Shown here: piece after piece, positions 22,464 through 34,445 of the stretch
How positions within the stretch are numbered: position 1 is the stretch's first letter
Layout: each line of letters opens with the position of its first letter
NCBI GenBank assembly: GCA_001972305.1
Contig: BDDD01002118.1
Location: 62,001-126,000, forward strand
Source: Cephalotus follicularis
Taxonomy: Eukaryota > Streptophyta > Magnoliopsida > Oxalidales > Cephalotaceae
Length of the DNA: 64,000 nucleotides
Reading direction: 5' to 3'
The notes under the pieces: model-generated
Databases searched by the model: none
Told to the model about the DNA's origin: nothing
What the model saw: the letters and a program-made list of their open reading frames with translations, nothing else
Made by a program: the position numbers and the translations under genes

Positions 22464-23560
22464 CTATGGAGCAAAGTTCCTCTTCTTTTGTCTGGTCGGA
22501 GGCCTCATTGGGTCCATGCTTAATTTGTGAACCATTACATCTGGGCTGATCCCAGGGACCTCCTCTGCTGACCAGGCAAAGACATCTTTGTTGTTTCGGA
22601 GGAATGTTATTAATTCCCCCTTCTCCACCTCTCCAAGCTGTGAGCCAACTTGAAACACTTTTTCAGTGTCGCCCTCTTCCAAGGGCACTTGGACCATGTC
22701 CTCAACAGGCTGTGGACGCTCAGGTTCCATGTCTCCTCCGAGCTCCACGTTTGCTATTGGAAGCACCTTGTCCTTCCCTTTGTCCATGATGGCAGTTATG
22801 TAGCACTGTCTTGCTACCTGTTGATCTCCTCTGACCTCTCCCACGTCAAACCTTGTGGGGAACTTCATCAACAAGTGTCTCGTCAACATTATCGCCTCCA
22901 TTAGGTTGAGCCCTGGCTGCATGATTATCGCATTATACGGGCTTGGTGTATCAACCACCAGGAATGTCATCTCTACCTGGGTTTGGCATGGGGCCGTGCC
23001 TGCAACCACGGACAGGTCGATGGATCCTAGGGGATGGACCATCTCGCCTGCGAAGCCAACCAGTGGGGTCTTTATGGGCTTAAGTTGGTCTGTCGGTATC
23101 CTCAGCTGATCAAATGCATGTTTGTATATGAAGTCGATAGAGCTCCCGCTGTCAATGAGAATCCTCTTCATAGTGAAAAGAGCCACTTGAAGAGTTACCA
23201 CCACTGGGTCATCATGAGGGAGACGTACTCCCTCATAGTCTGCCTCCGAGAAGGATATCACCTCCTCATCTCTGCCAGTTCTCAGCCTTTTTCTGTGAGG
23301 GACTTGTTGCACAGCAAGGGACTGTCTCCCGTAGGCTTTTCTAGCGTTCTTATGGTTGCTGCCAGAAGTGACCCCTCCCCCTCTGAGATGGTGTGGATGA
23401 CACCTCTGGGTTGCTGCTGCTGCTGCTCCTCTTGTTGTCGAGGATCCTCTTCTCTTTTTTGCTCCCTTCTTCCCTGATGAGCATCTCTGTCCACATACTT
23501 GAGCAAGTGCCCCTTCCAAATCAGGTCCTCAATCTGATTCTTCAACTGCTGCACTCCTCG
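22464..23560 (-). pseudogene. Tat aspartic protease and RT N-terminus
   Basis: The protease active site is seen as ILIDSGSSIDFIY, followed by PLVGFAGEMVHPLG and FLVVDTPSPYNAI; the linker to RT has FAWSAEEVPGISPDVM. The first part (about 23400-23560) joins gag in another frame (QLKNQIEDLIWKGHLLKYVD, followed by a Gln run), so a frameshift lies near 23400. Stop TAG at 22464 separates it from RT. Confidence 0.85.
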
Positions 23561-23627
23561 GTATCGTGGCCGTGGTCACGATGGTACCGGCAGTATTTTT
23601 ATGTGTCCCTATTATCTGCTGGGGACC

Positions 23628-25136
23628 TCATCTTCTAGGGCCACTGGATGGAGACCTTATCTTGCTCCACGACAAGTATTCTGGTGCGTGTGTCCCGGAG
23701 GGGGGCAAAGTTGTTGTAGGATGGGATTGGTGCCCCTCCCCTGGATGAGTTCTCGCGTCTGGAGAGTTTATGTCTAAGGTCTTCCCTGGACAATTCTGAC
23801 CTCTCCTTCCTCTTCTCTTTCTTCTCGAGAGCATTTCGTGAATGCTCCCCTTTCTCCTCCTGATGGCCTGACCAGGGTGATTTTTTTTCCTGGCCGCCAT
23901 CTCCTCCTCGGCGTTGACATATCTCTCCGCTCTCCTCAGCAGGTCTGCCATGTCCTTTGCGAGTCTCTTCAAAAGAGAGAAGGTGAAGGATGAGTTGCTC
24001 CTCAGTCCGCTGTTCAAAGCTACCAGTGCAAAGGATGGCTCCAAGTCTTTCACTGTGAGAGATTCCCTGTTGAATCTGGTGAGGTAATCTCTCAGTGACT
24101 CATCTTTACCCTGCACCGCATTGATCAGGTGAGTAGAGTTTCTCCTCTACATGGTGCTATTGAGGAACTTGGTTACGAACAGTTCCGTAAACTAATCGAA
24201 GTTCTCCACCGAATCCTTCGCCAAGGTGAAATACCATGACTGGGCAACTCCAGTCAAGGTCGATGGGAACCCTCGGCAAAGTGTTGCATCCGAGGCTTGG
24301 TACATCCACATGGCTTGAATATAGGAGCACACATGTTGGATGGGGTCTGTGGACCCATCGTATTTGTCAAGGCTTGGGAACCGAAACCCGCTAGGGACTC
24401 GCTCTGCCATGATATTGGGTGTGAAGGGGTGGGCACTAATGTTGCGCACCTCGGACAGATGTCCCCTCCCCTGTTCTGCTCCTCGGAACCTTCTTTCCAA
24501 CTCAGCAAGCTTTCTGTTCATTGTCTGCTCCACATCCTCGATGTTCCTAGCCCTGCTAGAGACACGTGACCCTCCAGCCAGAGTGGCTTGACGGTCGACC
24601 CTGCTTCCTCGCATCGTTCCAATTTTGGGCGGTGCATTGGAGCGTACTTGTGCCTCCTCTGCTCCTCTGGCTTCCTCTTGAGGATCCACATTCATGGGCT
24701 GGTGCTCTGGGCGCACTCTTCTGGGATCATTAGGCTGATCCCGGGCAGTTGAGGACTCCGCCCGCTGAGATTCATTGATCTCAGGTCTCCTCCCTATGGG
24801 AATATTATCCCCCAGCTGCCTTGGAGGAAGTCCTTCTCCCCTCGGCAGGTTTCTCCTGGCACCTCTGGGGTGCCCCATCTCCACCGCTGGCCTAATAAGG
24901 CCACTTTGTCCTCTACTATTTGCTTGGACAGGTCTGGCCTGGGCCTGGTTGGCGAGGTTGGTCGTCAACAGATCTGTGAGACGCGCCACCCCCTGAATGA
25001 GCCGATTGAATTGTTCCCCAGTGACAGGAGCTTGTTCTTGGGCCACAACTTGGCCGGCTTCCGGGAAAGGAGGGGGGACCTCCTGCTGTTGGCTGCCTGA
25101 GGCTCTCGACTGATTGTTGTTCTTTCTCGGAGGCAT
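23628..25136 (-). pseudogene. Tat gag
   Basis: Starts MPPRKNNNQSRASGSQQQE, has a long Arg/Gln/Pro-rich N-terminus and then the Retrotrans_gag domain (FRFPSLDKYDGSTDPIQHV, WYFTLAKDSVENFD, QGKDESLRDYLTRFNRESLT, ALVALNSGLRSNSSF, DLLRRAERYVNAEEE). Gag forms the particle shell. Two TAG codons, after VENFD and after NSTM, stand where gag proteins of this type usually have Gln, which fits CAG to TAG changes. Confidence 0.88.
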
Positions 25137-25160
25137 GATTGTTGATAGCTTTTTGCTGCG

Positions 25161-25180
25161 TTTCGCACAGACGACGCCAA
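25161..25180 (-). promoter_or_regulatory. Primer-binding site of Tat element
   Basis: One base inside the LTR, the minus strand reads TTGGCGTCGTCTGTGCGAAA. Tat-lineage elements commonly have a TTGGCGCCGTCTGTGGGAA-like site here rather than the iMet type. Which tRNA is complementary was not determined. Confidence 0.75.
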
Positions 25181-25181
25181 C

Positions 25182-26055
25182 TGTTGATGCAAAAATCCTT
25201 CCCTCAACAGTACCCCACGCGTAAGGGCTTGAATTGTTTAGGGAAACGTTGTTTTAATGCATCGAGATGAAGCTTGAGGATAACTGTGAGTGTTTTCCCT
25301 GCACAGAAAAGCAAATACGTTGAAGGTCCAGGAGGTTGTTCTCCTGGGGACACTCTGACGCTCAAGTTAGGCTTTGCATAGAGAAAACTAGGTTCTTTGA
25401 TAGTAAAAATGACTGCCTGAGATACGTCTTTGATTCTTGTATTTATAGTGCTGGTTTGTAACTGTTTGAGCGTGAAATGCGGAAGTGATAGCTGTCCCCT
25501 AAGGAAATGCCGAGGATCTCAGGATTTCCCTTATCTCCACCTGATTTGTTGCTACTTTCCTTGTAGGTAGTTCATTATATCTCATCTTCCATATTTGGAA
25601 GAGGTAAATGCCTGGAAAGTAGGCTGATTTTATGGCCTTGTCCTTCCGAGGACGAGGAGAGATAGGTTCTCTTGTTATTTGTCCACTTCAAGGTCTTCAA
25701 CTTCCGAAGCCTCTTCAAGGGCTGGAGCCTGAAGCATTAGGTCCTCTGCCAAGCTGCCAAGGAAGAGATCTTCTACAGTGTAATTGAGGAAGAGCTCCTA
25801 GGCTAGATCCTTGGCACTGATGTTGGAAAAGAGGTCCTCGGCACTTATGCCGAGGAGAATGGATTCTTCATCACCACTAAGGAGGAGTTCCTCGGCCCTG
25901 ATTCCGAGGAGGATGTCTCCATCTACTTCTCCTACCAGGGCTTGATAAGCTTCCTCTGACCGGTATCCATGTAAACTTTAAGGCCCTTGGACACTTGGCT
26001 ATGTTCGTGGAGGACACGTATCATTCTTGGTATAAACTAATTTTTCCCCATATCA
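25182..26055 (-). repeat. 5' LTR of Tat element
   Basis: 874 bp, ends as in the other LTR, with the TATAAATA box at 25440-25447 on the minus strand. It retains a hairpin (CCTCGG CACTTATG CCGAGG, 25836-25855) that is largely lost from the 3' LTR. Since both LTRs are copied from one template, this element can be dated by LTR divergence. Confidence 0.95.
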
Positions 26056-27031
26056 GTTACTTTCCCTGATAATTTCAGTGTACAAATTTCTTTTGTTTGT
26101 GGTGAGTGTGATAGAAATGCTACAAAAGCTCTTTGAAGGACCTAAGGCACTGTGTAAATTTATACAGAGATATACCTTGGTTAGTGATGGGTGATTTCAA
26201 GGTTACAAGATATGCCCAGGAACATAGTAGAGGCAGGACTAAGGCTATGGTAGAGTTTAACAGTGCTCTGAACACTATGGAATTGCATGACCTAAAATAC
26301 ACTGGATTAATTTACACTTGGAATAATATGAGGATGGGAGTAGATGCTGTTGCAAAGAAACTAGATAGGGCCTTGGGAAAGTGGTAGTGGTTCAAAGACT
26401 TGTGACAAACTTATGCTCACATCCATAATCTTACTCTCCCATATCTGTGCAATTGATGAAGAGCCTTGGAACTAGTCGTAAGCCTTTCAAATTTATGAAT
26501 TTCTAGGCTGACAATGAACAGTTTTTGCCTGTGGTCAAGAAAGTCTGTGCAATTACACTCCCTGGTTCTCATATATCCATCATTCAAAAGAAGCTTAGAC
26601 TGTTGAAACAAGAATTTGAAGCTTTCAAATACATACCAGATTATAGAGTGGGGAATCTGAGGGAGTAATTACACCAATTCAATATGACATGGGAATCAAG
26701 ATGATCGTAACCTAAAGGAAGTGGAAAAAAGAGTTCAACTTGAACTAAGGGAAACTATGAGGGCAGAGGAATCATACTTCAAGCAGAAATCTTGAGTTCA
26801 GTGGCTTAAGGAAGGGGATGCAACCACTGCCTATCAACTTAGGTCCCTCAATCTTGTGGGTTTTTCCAAGAAAATTACTGAAGAACAAAGAGAAGCATTA
26901 GGAAAAGAAATTTCCAGAGATGAAATTAGAAAAGCTTTCCTCTCACAAAACCCCAATAAGGCTCTAGGTCCAAAGGGCTTCAATGGAATTTTTTTCAGGA
27001 TGGCTTGGGGGGTAGTAGGGGAGGACATCAT
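26056..27031 (+). pseudogene. LINE ORF2, rest of endonuclease and start of RT
   Basis: Resumes after the Tat TSD. The frame 26133-26387 has DIPWLVMGDFKVTRYAQEHS (catalytic GDFN-like), ELHDLKYTGLIYTWNN and VAKKLDRALGKW, which are conserved blocks of the L1 endonuclease. Further on come GSHISIIQKKLRLLKQEFEA-like and, at 26856-27031, NPNKALGPKGFNGIFFRMAW, the first RT block of L1 LINEs. Frame breaks are frequent. It is cut by the Copia LTR at 27032; RT core, RNase H and poly-A tail are not in the window. Confidence 0.85.
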
Positions 27032-29314
27032 TGTTGATTTTAAAACAAAGTGATTAGATTAACACTTAATCTAACCCTCACTAGCGAACCCTAAAACGGA
27101 ATGAATTTTCTAGAAACAAAACTTAATGCCAATATCACTTTGATCATCATTTTGACATATCAAAAGATCAAAAGAAAAAGAGAAGGAAAGTTTAAAGTAA
27201 CACTTTCAAAGTTCTTTAGCTCCTTCAAATCTTTTCAAATCACTATCTTACTTCAAGACACATAAATAGCAAATGATATGCTATCTCCAAGAGTGTGCAC
27301 ACCAAGAGAGAGGGAATTGAGTGTATGGTAGAGAGGGGACAAATTTTCGGCCCAAGCTTATGGTTTTCCAAGTTGAGATGCTAGTCCCAAATGACTTAGA
27401 CAAAATATAAGCTTAGGAGAAATGAACTCTTAAGTCATTCACTCATGTAACCTTAGTATATATACTAAGTCATTAAGTGAGTTATTAACTTTGATTATAA
27501 CAAGTCAAAAGTAGATAACTTAAGTGAATGTCATATTTAATTAATCACATTAGCTTATCACATTAACTTATTCAATTAAACTAATCGTATTAGTATAATT
27601 AATTAATTATTTCTCCAATTAATTATTTCTCTCAAATTCTCTTGTATTCTCACACTTGTATTGTATGTGATTCTATGGGTTCATAATTACGCTAGACATA
27701 GGATTAATCAAACGCTTATGATTATCCGATTATTCATTCCTAATCGCATTAGAAACTTATAATCGAAATAAAATAATTAAACCTCATTTTAATTCTTTAT
27801 TACACGTGATTAATAATCAAGTAATCCTGGTTATCATAACGATCAATATCGACATCTAGCAATGCATATTGACCCTCAGGTAATATGAATATAACATTGA
27901 ACCTCGAATTACAGTTACGTGCGCGTATAATCCCTCTACCAGAATTACTTGAATTAAACCTAGGGCAATGAATATGTCATGCCCTGTTTATTCATTAAAA
28001 TGATATTGTTGGTAATTAGCTATCTCGATCAAATTAGAAACCCTTCTAATTCACGGATCTTTGATATTGGAATCATCATTCCAATACCTTTTCATCATGG
28101 CCAGGAAATCTTACAGTTAATAACCCTAAGCATAAACTCATTTTTACTGGGAGCGGTAGATTCCATCTTGCTCACTCACATATCTCTATGCATTATCTAC
28201 CATACTCAACTAATATCTGTATACTCCTCATGGTTAAATGATGTACTTAAGTATATTAAAGTGTGATATCTTATACATAAGACATCTAGTTGTGGCTCAG
28301 GTTTAAGGACCACACACACTACTGCAATACAAGAAGCCTATCTGACATATAAGTAAAACTCCATATAGGTCTTCTTACTGCGAGCCACTTCAATAAACTC
28401 ATAAAATAATGAACACTCACGTGCATGCCATATAATCAATACATGATGACTTGTGAGAACAGTCAACCTCTTCAACGAGCTGGCATACTATTTGCTAGTC
28501 TATTCAAATAACATATGTCCAAGTATGTTATCCTATGACCAGGAATGTTCTAGAATAAAGCTTACCGATGTGCTAAGTCTCACAGCATGATTTTGTCATG
28601 GTCTTAGTCATCAACTTTATTCCATGGATATATATATTGTTTCATCCTAGGTATAAATACCTTTTGAAATATTAGTTTGATTTTAAAATTGAAAACAATG
28701 CATAAACAGGTAAAGTTTGGCTCCGTACCAATAGTGGCTAGCAAGGAAGCAATAATAAAATTAAGGAATAAATAACTAAATAAAATAAAGTTACAAGGAG
28801 AGATTACAAATAATAAAATAATAAATAAAAAGATTCCACACTAACAGGCAGTAGTCCGCACTTGTAGATGGAACCTAGATGAAATATAGAACAATAAACT
28901 TAACCTCTCCACACAGTTAGGCGGTAGAATCGACCGGGTTTACCACAATTATAGCAATTCTTTGTCTTTTGATAGTTTGTTTTTTGAAAGTTGTTGGTTG
29001 ATTTTTGAAATTTGTTAGTTTTAAAACGAGTTTTTGTTTTCTTAGGATTTTTATAATATTGGAGTTTTTCAAGTTGTTCTTTATAATAATTTCTTCTATA
29101 TTTCTTTTTTATATTTTCTGTGTTTATGTAAATTTTTAGTAGTTGAAGATGGAGGTTTGAATGATTCATATCCAAATTGAATGGCTTTATATGAATACAT
29201 ATAAATGAAAAGTTGCCATTGATTATAATAGAGAACATCTTTTATTGAACTTAATGTTTATTACAAACTATTGTTATTACATAATAACCTGGCTTTTAGG
29301 ACTTATCTCTAACA
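27032..29314 (-). repeat. 3' LTR of Copia element
   Basis: Plus strand from TGTTGATTTTAAAACAAAG to CTTATCTCTAACA; in sense TGTTAGAGATAAG.. to ..CAACA. 27032-28612 aligns with the 5' LTR at 41413-45284 (minus its insertion). The sense-start part, about 29165-29314, has an AATAAA-rich stretch. Between about 28690 and 29165 lies foreign sequence (see separate entry), which makes this LTR unusually long. Confidence 0.8.
28690..29165 (-). mobile_element. Fragment resembling a plant pararetrovirus (Caulimoviridae) coat gene, inside the LTR
   Basis: The minus frame 28900-29238 encodes a very Lys/Asn/Tyr/Arg-rich stretch leading to CYNCGKPG, the start of a CCHC knuckle whose His is Arg and whose last Cys is missing. 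A basic block followed by a single CCHC knuckle is the pattern of caulimovirid coat proteins; retrotransposon gags also have knuckles, usually without such a Lys-rich run. The minus strand near 28700-28725 has TTGGTACGGAGCC, a degraded tRNA-Met primer site, also expected in such viruses. Fragment is short, frame-broken and not functional. Boundaries are approximate and the viral origin is inference. Confidence 0.4.
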
Positions 29315-29322
29315 ATCTTCCA

Positions 29323-29990
29323 CTAGTACCAAAGCCAGTTACCCATGTGTCTCACACCTATCCCAGAAAAATGTTTGTCGAAGACGCTCTTCGATAAGGC
29401 TTTGGTAAAAGGGTCTGCTATGTTGTTTTCTCCTGGTACTCGCTCTACTTTCATATCTCCTTTTCCAATGATCTCTCTAATCAAATGGAAACACCGTAAT
29501 ATGTGTTTAGACCTTTGGTGTGACCGGGGTTCCTTGGCCTGTGAAATAACCCCATTGTTGTCACAATATAAAGATATTGGATCATCAGTGGTAGGAGCCA
29601 CGATAAGATATGTGATGAACTTCTTCATCCACACACCTTCTTTTGTAGCTTCTAATGTTGCAATGTATTCATCATCAGTGATTGAATCTGCAGTGGTTGA
29701 TTTCTTGGAACTCTTACAACTCACTACATCACCATTCAAGGTGTATATGCAACCCGATGTTGATCTAGAATCTTCCATATCTGTTTGAAAGTAATAGTCA
29801 GTAAAACCCTCTACTTTCAAACTATTTCCTCCATAGACTAGGAACATATCTTTAGTCATTTTTAGGTACTTAAAAATGTCCTTGACTACCTTCTAGTGAC
29901 TCTCACCTGGATCTGACTGATATCTGCTAGTAATGCTTACAGCAAAAACGATATTCGATCGTGTGCATAACATAGCATACATGATGCTCC
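29323..29990 (-). pseudogene. Copia RNase H
   Basis: YVPYASAIGSIMYAMLCTR, then GFTDYYFQTDMEDSRSTSG, CIYTLNGDVVSCKSSKKST, DDEYIATLEATKEGVWMKKF, LYCDNNGVISQAKEPRSHQR, SKHILRCFHLIREII and a C-terminal IADPFTKALSKSVFDKH ending MGNWLWY. This is the standard C-terminus of Copia pol. The catalytic Asp of the first block (normally SDAD/YTDSD) appears as YYFQTD, so it may be lost. A stop lies near 29895 upstream. Copia element strand, minus. Confidence 0.85.
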
Positions 29991-30096
29991 CTATTGCAGA
30001 TGCATAGGGAACATATATCATGCGCTCTCTTTCATTAAATGTTTTAAGAGACATTGATTTAGAAAGTTTAATCCCGTGATAGAGATGTAGGTAGCC

Positions 30097-30850
30097 TCAC
30101 TTGAAATTTTTCATGCTAAACCTATTCAGCACTTTGTTTATGTATAATGATTGGGATAGTCCAAGCATCCTCTTAGGTCTATCTCTATAGACCTTGATTC
30201 CTAAGATGTATGATGCTTCTCCCAAGTTCTTCATAGAGAAAACCGTGAATAACCATTTCTTGGTTCTAGTTAACATAGTTACATCATTCCCAATGAGTAG
30301 TATGTCATCAACATAAAAAATCAAGAATATGACTGAGCTCTCACTCAATTTCTTGTACACACATGGTTCATATTCATTGTTGATGAAATCAAACTCTTTG
30401 ACCTTTTCATCAAAACAGATGTTCCAGCTCCTGGAGGCTTGCTTCAATCCATAAATGGATCGATCGACCACTGGATATGAAACCCTCAGGTTGGGTGATA
30501 TATATGTCTTCTTCAATGTGTCCATTAAGGAAGGAAGTCTTCACATCTATCTGCCATATCTCATAGTCATGGTGTGTAGCAATAGCAAGCAAAATCCGAA
30601 TGGATTTAAGCATGCTAATAGGAGAGAAGGTTTCTTCATAGTCGATCCCCTCTCTTTGTTTGTATTCCTTGGCTACTAGCCTTGCTTTGAAGGTGTAAAC
30701 CTTCCCATCATCTCAAATATTTCTCTTAAAGAGCCATTTGAACCCTATGGGAACACTTCCCTCAGGTGCATCTACAAAGTCCCATACTTGGTTGGAGTAC
30801 ATGGAGTCCATTTTGGATTTCATGGCTTCCTACCATTTCTCCAAGTCTAT
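30097..30850 (-). pseudogene. Copia reverse transcriptase
   Basis: Starts with EAMKSKMDSMYSNQVWDFVD and GFKWLFKRNI, then KARLVAKEYKQREGIDYEET, FSPISMLKSIRILLAIATHH, IDVKTSFLNGHIEEDIYITQ PEGF, SIYGLKQASRSWN and the catalytic FYVDDILLIGND. A stop replaces a residue after FKRNI (about 30716) and a frameshift lies near 30500 (PEGF.. to ..SYPVVDRSIYGLKQ), so three segments must be read in different frames. Confidence 0.88.
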
Positions 30851-32047
30851 ATCTGATATAGCTCCTAGCTAACTAGTTGGATCTTTATCCATAAGATTTA
30901 CCTCTTGGGTTCTCTCTATGAGAAAACTCCCATAGTACCTGTCGGGTTTCCTAGGTATTCTACTAGACCTTAGAGGAGGTTGTGTGTCAAGAGGTTCCAC
31001 TATTGCTACAGGCTCAACTGGTTGGTTATTTATCTGTTAAGTAGATGAAATCTCATCTAGCTCAACACTACTCCCACTAGATTTTTTCAGTAGAAACTCT
31101 TTCTCTTGGAAGGTGGCATGCTTTGAGACAAACACTTTGTTCTCATCGGAGTAGTAGAAGTAGTATCTCATAGAGTTCTTGGGATAGTCTACAAATTTGC
31201 ATTTAACTGACCTCAGACTTGTGCTTCATCAAGTACAAGTACCCATACCGTGAAAGATCATCGGTATAGGTTATGAAGTAGGAATAACCACCTCTTGCCT
31301 AAATAGGCATTGGGCCACACACATCTATGTGCACTAGGCCCAATAGGTCTTTAGACCTCTCCTCTTGTCCCATAAAGGATGATTTGGTCATTTTACCTTT
31401 GAGGCAAGGTTTACAGGTTGGAAATGATTCACTGTGAGAGATATCAAGATATCCCCCACTAACCAATCTATAGACTCTTTTCTCACCAGCATGGCCAAGT
31501 CTACAATGCCAGAGGTATGTCTGGTTAATGTCACCTCTCTTTCTTTTGGTTTCTTTTTCAACATTTAAATTAATATGCTTATTTATTATGTATAACCCAT
31601 TGTCAACAAAACACTCAACATGCAAAACATCATTCTTATATAAAGAGCAACTCTTGTATTTAATTATACAACTAAAGCCATCAGCCATAAGTGTAGAAAT
31701 TGATATGATGTTCTTCCATAAGGAAGGTACAAATTAAGTGTTCTTAAGCTCGAGGCTGTTTCCAGTGGGTAAGAAAATACAAGTAGATCATATAGCTAAT
31801 GCTTCAACGCTTGTTCCATGAGCTACTTTCAGGTTCACTTCTCCCTTTGCAAGGGTTATACTTCCTTGAAGGTCCTCCACATTAACACAAATGTGTGAAG
31901 AACATCCAGTATCTAATATCCAAGAAGTAGGATAACTCTCATCAATAGACATATTTATGTGAATCATAAATGTTGAAGGCTTACCTTTTCCTTGAGGTTT
32001 GCCAATGGAAGACAGGAACTTCTTGCAGTTCCTCTTCCAATGCCCTA
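30851..32047 (-). pseudogene. Copia protease and integrase, catalytic core deleted
   Basis: Zinc knuckle (CFYCGIVGHWKRNC), protease site (WILDTGCSSHIC), then GAG-pre-integrase (YLWHCRLGHAGEKRVYRL, CKPCLKGKMTKSSF) and the first Asp of the integrase core (LVHIDVCGPMPI). After LSRYGYLYLMKHKSE the sequence jumps at about 31212 to KFVDYPKNSMRYYFYY, which in intact Copia integrases comes much later. The segment with the second Asp and the Glu of the DDE triad is missing, so integration is impossible from this copy. Several stops as well. Confidence 0.82.
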
Positions 32048-32872
32048 CTATACCGCAGTAAAAACACGAGCCTTTGGATGGGGCTCGGTTGATGTAGAGG
32101 GTATATCTGCCCCCACAGGTGCCACCCTTGGCGCGGGTGCATCTGTCAGTGGCTTTGCATAAGGTTGCACTGCCTCACGCCTTGCCTGTGTGCCTTTTCC
32201 CTTACCTTTTGCAAAGGCATTCTTCCCCTTTGTTTTATTCTGGGAAGTGTGGGTTAAGTGAATCATAAGTTTGGACTTGGGGAGATGAATCTCAGTATCC
32301 CTCAACATGTTAATGAGCTCAGAAAGAGAGACCTCAACTTTGTTCATGTTAAAGTTAATGATAAACAGAGAGTAGGAAGAAGGAAGTGATAGAAGGATCA
32401 CATTTGTGCTCAACTCTACATCTTGGATGAAACTCAAAGATGCAAGATGCTCAATAAAGTTGATCATTTTCAGACAATGATCATTGACAGATGCTCCCTC
32501 TGGAATCTTGGTGCTAAAAAGCTCCTTTGAGAGTTGATACCCGGCAGTCCTACTTTTCTCACCTCACAACTCTTGTAGGTGAAACAAGATAGCTCTTGGG
32601 TCAATCATGTGCTCATGCTGATGGTGTAGGTCATAGCTCATAGCTGTTATCATGCAGCATCTGACAATCTCATTGTCATCCTTCCATTTGGGAAAGGTAT
32701 ATTTTTCCTCATCACTAGCATCATCGGAAATATTTGTAGAGATTCTAGCCTCAAGTACATAGCCTCTACCATCGATTGAGATTATCAATCGTAGGTTGCG
32801 TATCCAGTCCAGAAAGGTTGGACCGGTTAACTTATTGGTATCGAGTATACTAGAGAGTGTGTTTGGTTCCAT
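32048..32872 (-). pseudogene. Copia gag
   Basis: Starts MEPNTLSSILDTNKLTGPTF LDW, a motif typical of the N-terminus of Copia gag (TNKLTGPNFxDWLRNLR). The second part has LSLPSSYSLFIINFNMNK, LSELINMLRDTEI and a basic/Pro-rich tail before the knuckle. A frameshift or stop between 32467 and 32564 separates the two parts. Confidence 0.85.
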
Positions 32873-34445
32873 TGCAATATCTACAGATATAAAAGAAAAG
32901 AAAAGAAAAGACAATTAGTATTTTGTTCAAGTCACGTTCTCAAAATATTAAAGATTTAGCTTTAAATCTTTAGGTATAGCCTCCCACTATTTTGTGCGAA
33001 TTCCACAACCCTCAAGTATGGAAGATGGGAAACATTTAACTTGAATGAACTCATCATAAGTTGTTTCCTGGGGGTGATTGGAATCCCATAACATGTACAT
33101 CAACACCTTGGGTTTACCCAACAAGTGTGATGTCCCTTATGGTTTGACAAAACTCTTTGTTAATTTTATCTCATAAAATTATCAATATTTGTTGTAGCCT
33201 ATAGGTACTATATGCTCATGAGTTTACTCATCAAGACATATGTATTCTATTTCAAGCTGAGCCCATCATTGACCATTATGGTGGACTAAAGATATAACCC
33301 TTAGGTTTACCCAAGAAGGCTCGATCAATAACCCATCACTAATGCATATCTCATATTCAATTGATGTGAGAAAACTTATCTTAAGCAAACCTTGGGTTTA
33401 CCCAACAAGTTATGAGCTCTTGACAAGGTTCCTCGCATCAATAGCAATGATGGAAAGCAATGGTCAGAAACGTGCTTGTGTCCGTGTTCATTATCACTTG
33501 ATATTTGTTTGATTAGAGGAGTTTGAGGTCTTTAATATTAGCCATCCCATTATTAGTCCGGTTGACAAATAGATGGCATAATATGGAGAGATCGTTGGAA
33601 TCTCTATCATGGCACATTTACACTAAGCATGCATCGCATACATCTTATCCTAATGGTAGTCATAGACTTTTAAACTAATGGTCTCATCCTAGGTAGTTTA
33701 TTACAATAAAGCTAATATCTCATACAAGCCATGGGAGTTAAAATATTACAAAATTTCATTCTTTTATCTTCTCCTTTCGTCTTCCGCTGTGACTCTCGCC
33801 AACTAAACAAACTACTTCTAATTATAAATAAAAAAGAAACTCGATTTTAAATCGAGGGATTTACAAAGAGAAGAGAGAATGTTTAAATGGATTACGTATA
33901 AGGAAAGAAGATGCGTGAAAGCCTTAAAAAAGAATATTACAAACATCCACCATTAAAGCAATAAAACTATAATACATTCAACACTTGAATAAAAACCATC
34001 CATCTAGCCTAAAGTCCATGAACTACCATCATGCATATTTTAATTCAATCTCATTGAATATATATCCAAAAGACAAATGTATGAGTAATTATGAGCATAT
34101 AAAATAATAACCAACTCTTGAAAAAATTTTAAAAATTTTGGGCTCATGTGACTATTCATCATGGGCCTATAAGGTACAAGGGCCTACCATGGAATGAGCC
34201 TTGGTTACTATTCATCATGGGCCCAAGAGGTATTAGGGCCTACTAAGAATTGGACCTTAAATACTATTCATGATCCAACTATTCAATTAGGATTAGGAGT
34301 TAGTGTTAGGGTTAGGATTAGTTAAGGTTTAGTAAAAACCCTAACTAGTGCCATGTGTTATCCATCCACATATGTCACTTGTCCCTTAATTAAAAACCCT
34401 AACTAGTGCCATGTGTCATCCATCCACATATGGCACTTGTACCTT
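32873..34445 (-). other. Copia untranslated leader, first part
   Basis: No coding sequence seen. Contains a direct duplication: AAAAACCCTAACTAGTGCCA with the next 35 bases occurs at about 34334 and 34393. Just before it, at 34140-34270, are looser repeats of ACTATTCATCATGGGCC. 34441-34445 is the left TSD (ACCTT) of the nested element. Confidence 0.6.

Larger units (their letters stand above)
14526..26055 (-). mobile_element. Complete Tat/Retand-lineage Ty3/Gypsy retrotransposon
   Basis: 11,530 bp, perfect TSD GTTAC (14521-14525, 26056-26060), LTRs of 856 and 874 bp that differ by few substitutions and one hairpin-linked 19-bp deletion. Minus-strand order: LTR, PBS, gag, protease, RT, RNase H, second (archaeal-type) RNase H, integrase, spacer, antisense gene, polypurine tract, LTR. 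The dual RNase H plus an extra antisense gene marks the Tat lineage. It is inserted in the LINE endonuclease. The coding region carries several stops, so it is no longer autonomous despite the similar LTRs. Confidence 0.95.

Noticed and set aside
22604..23638. Plus-strand ORFs up to 147 codons in the Tat protease region
   Set aside because: Complement of the real minus-strand gag-pol, no domain.
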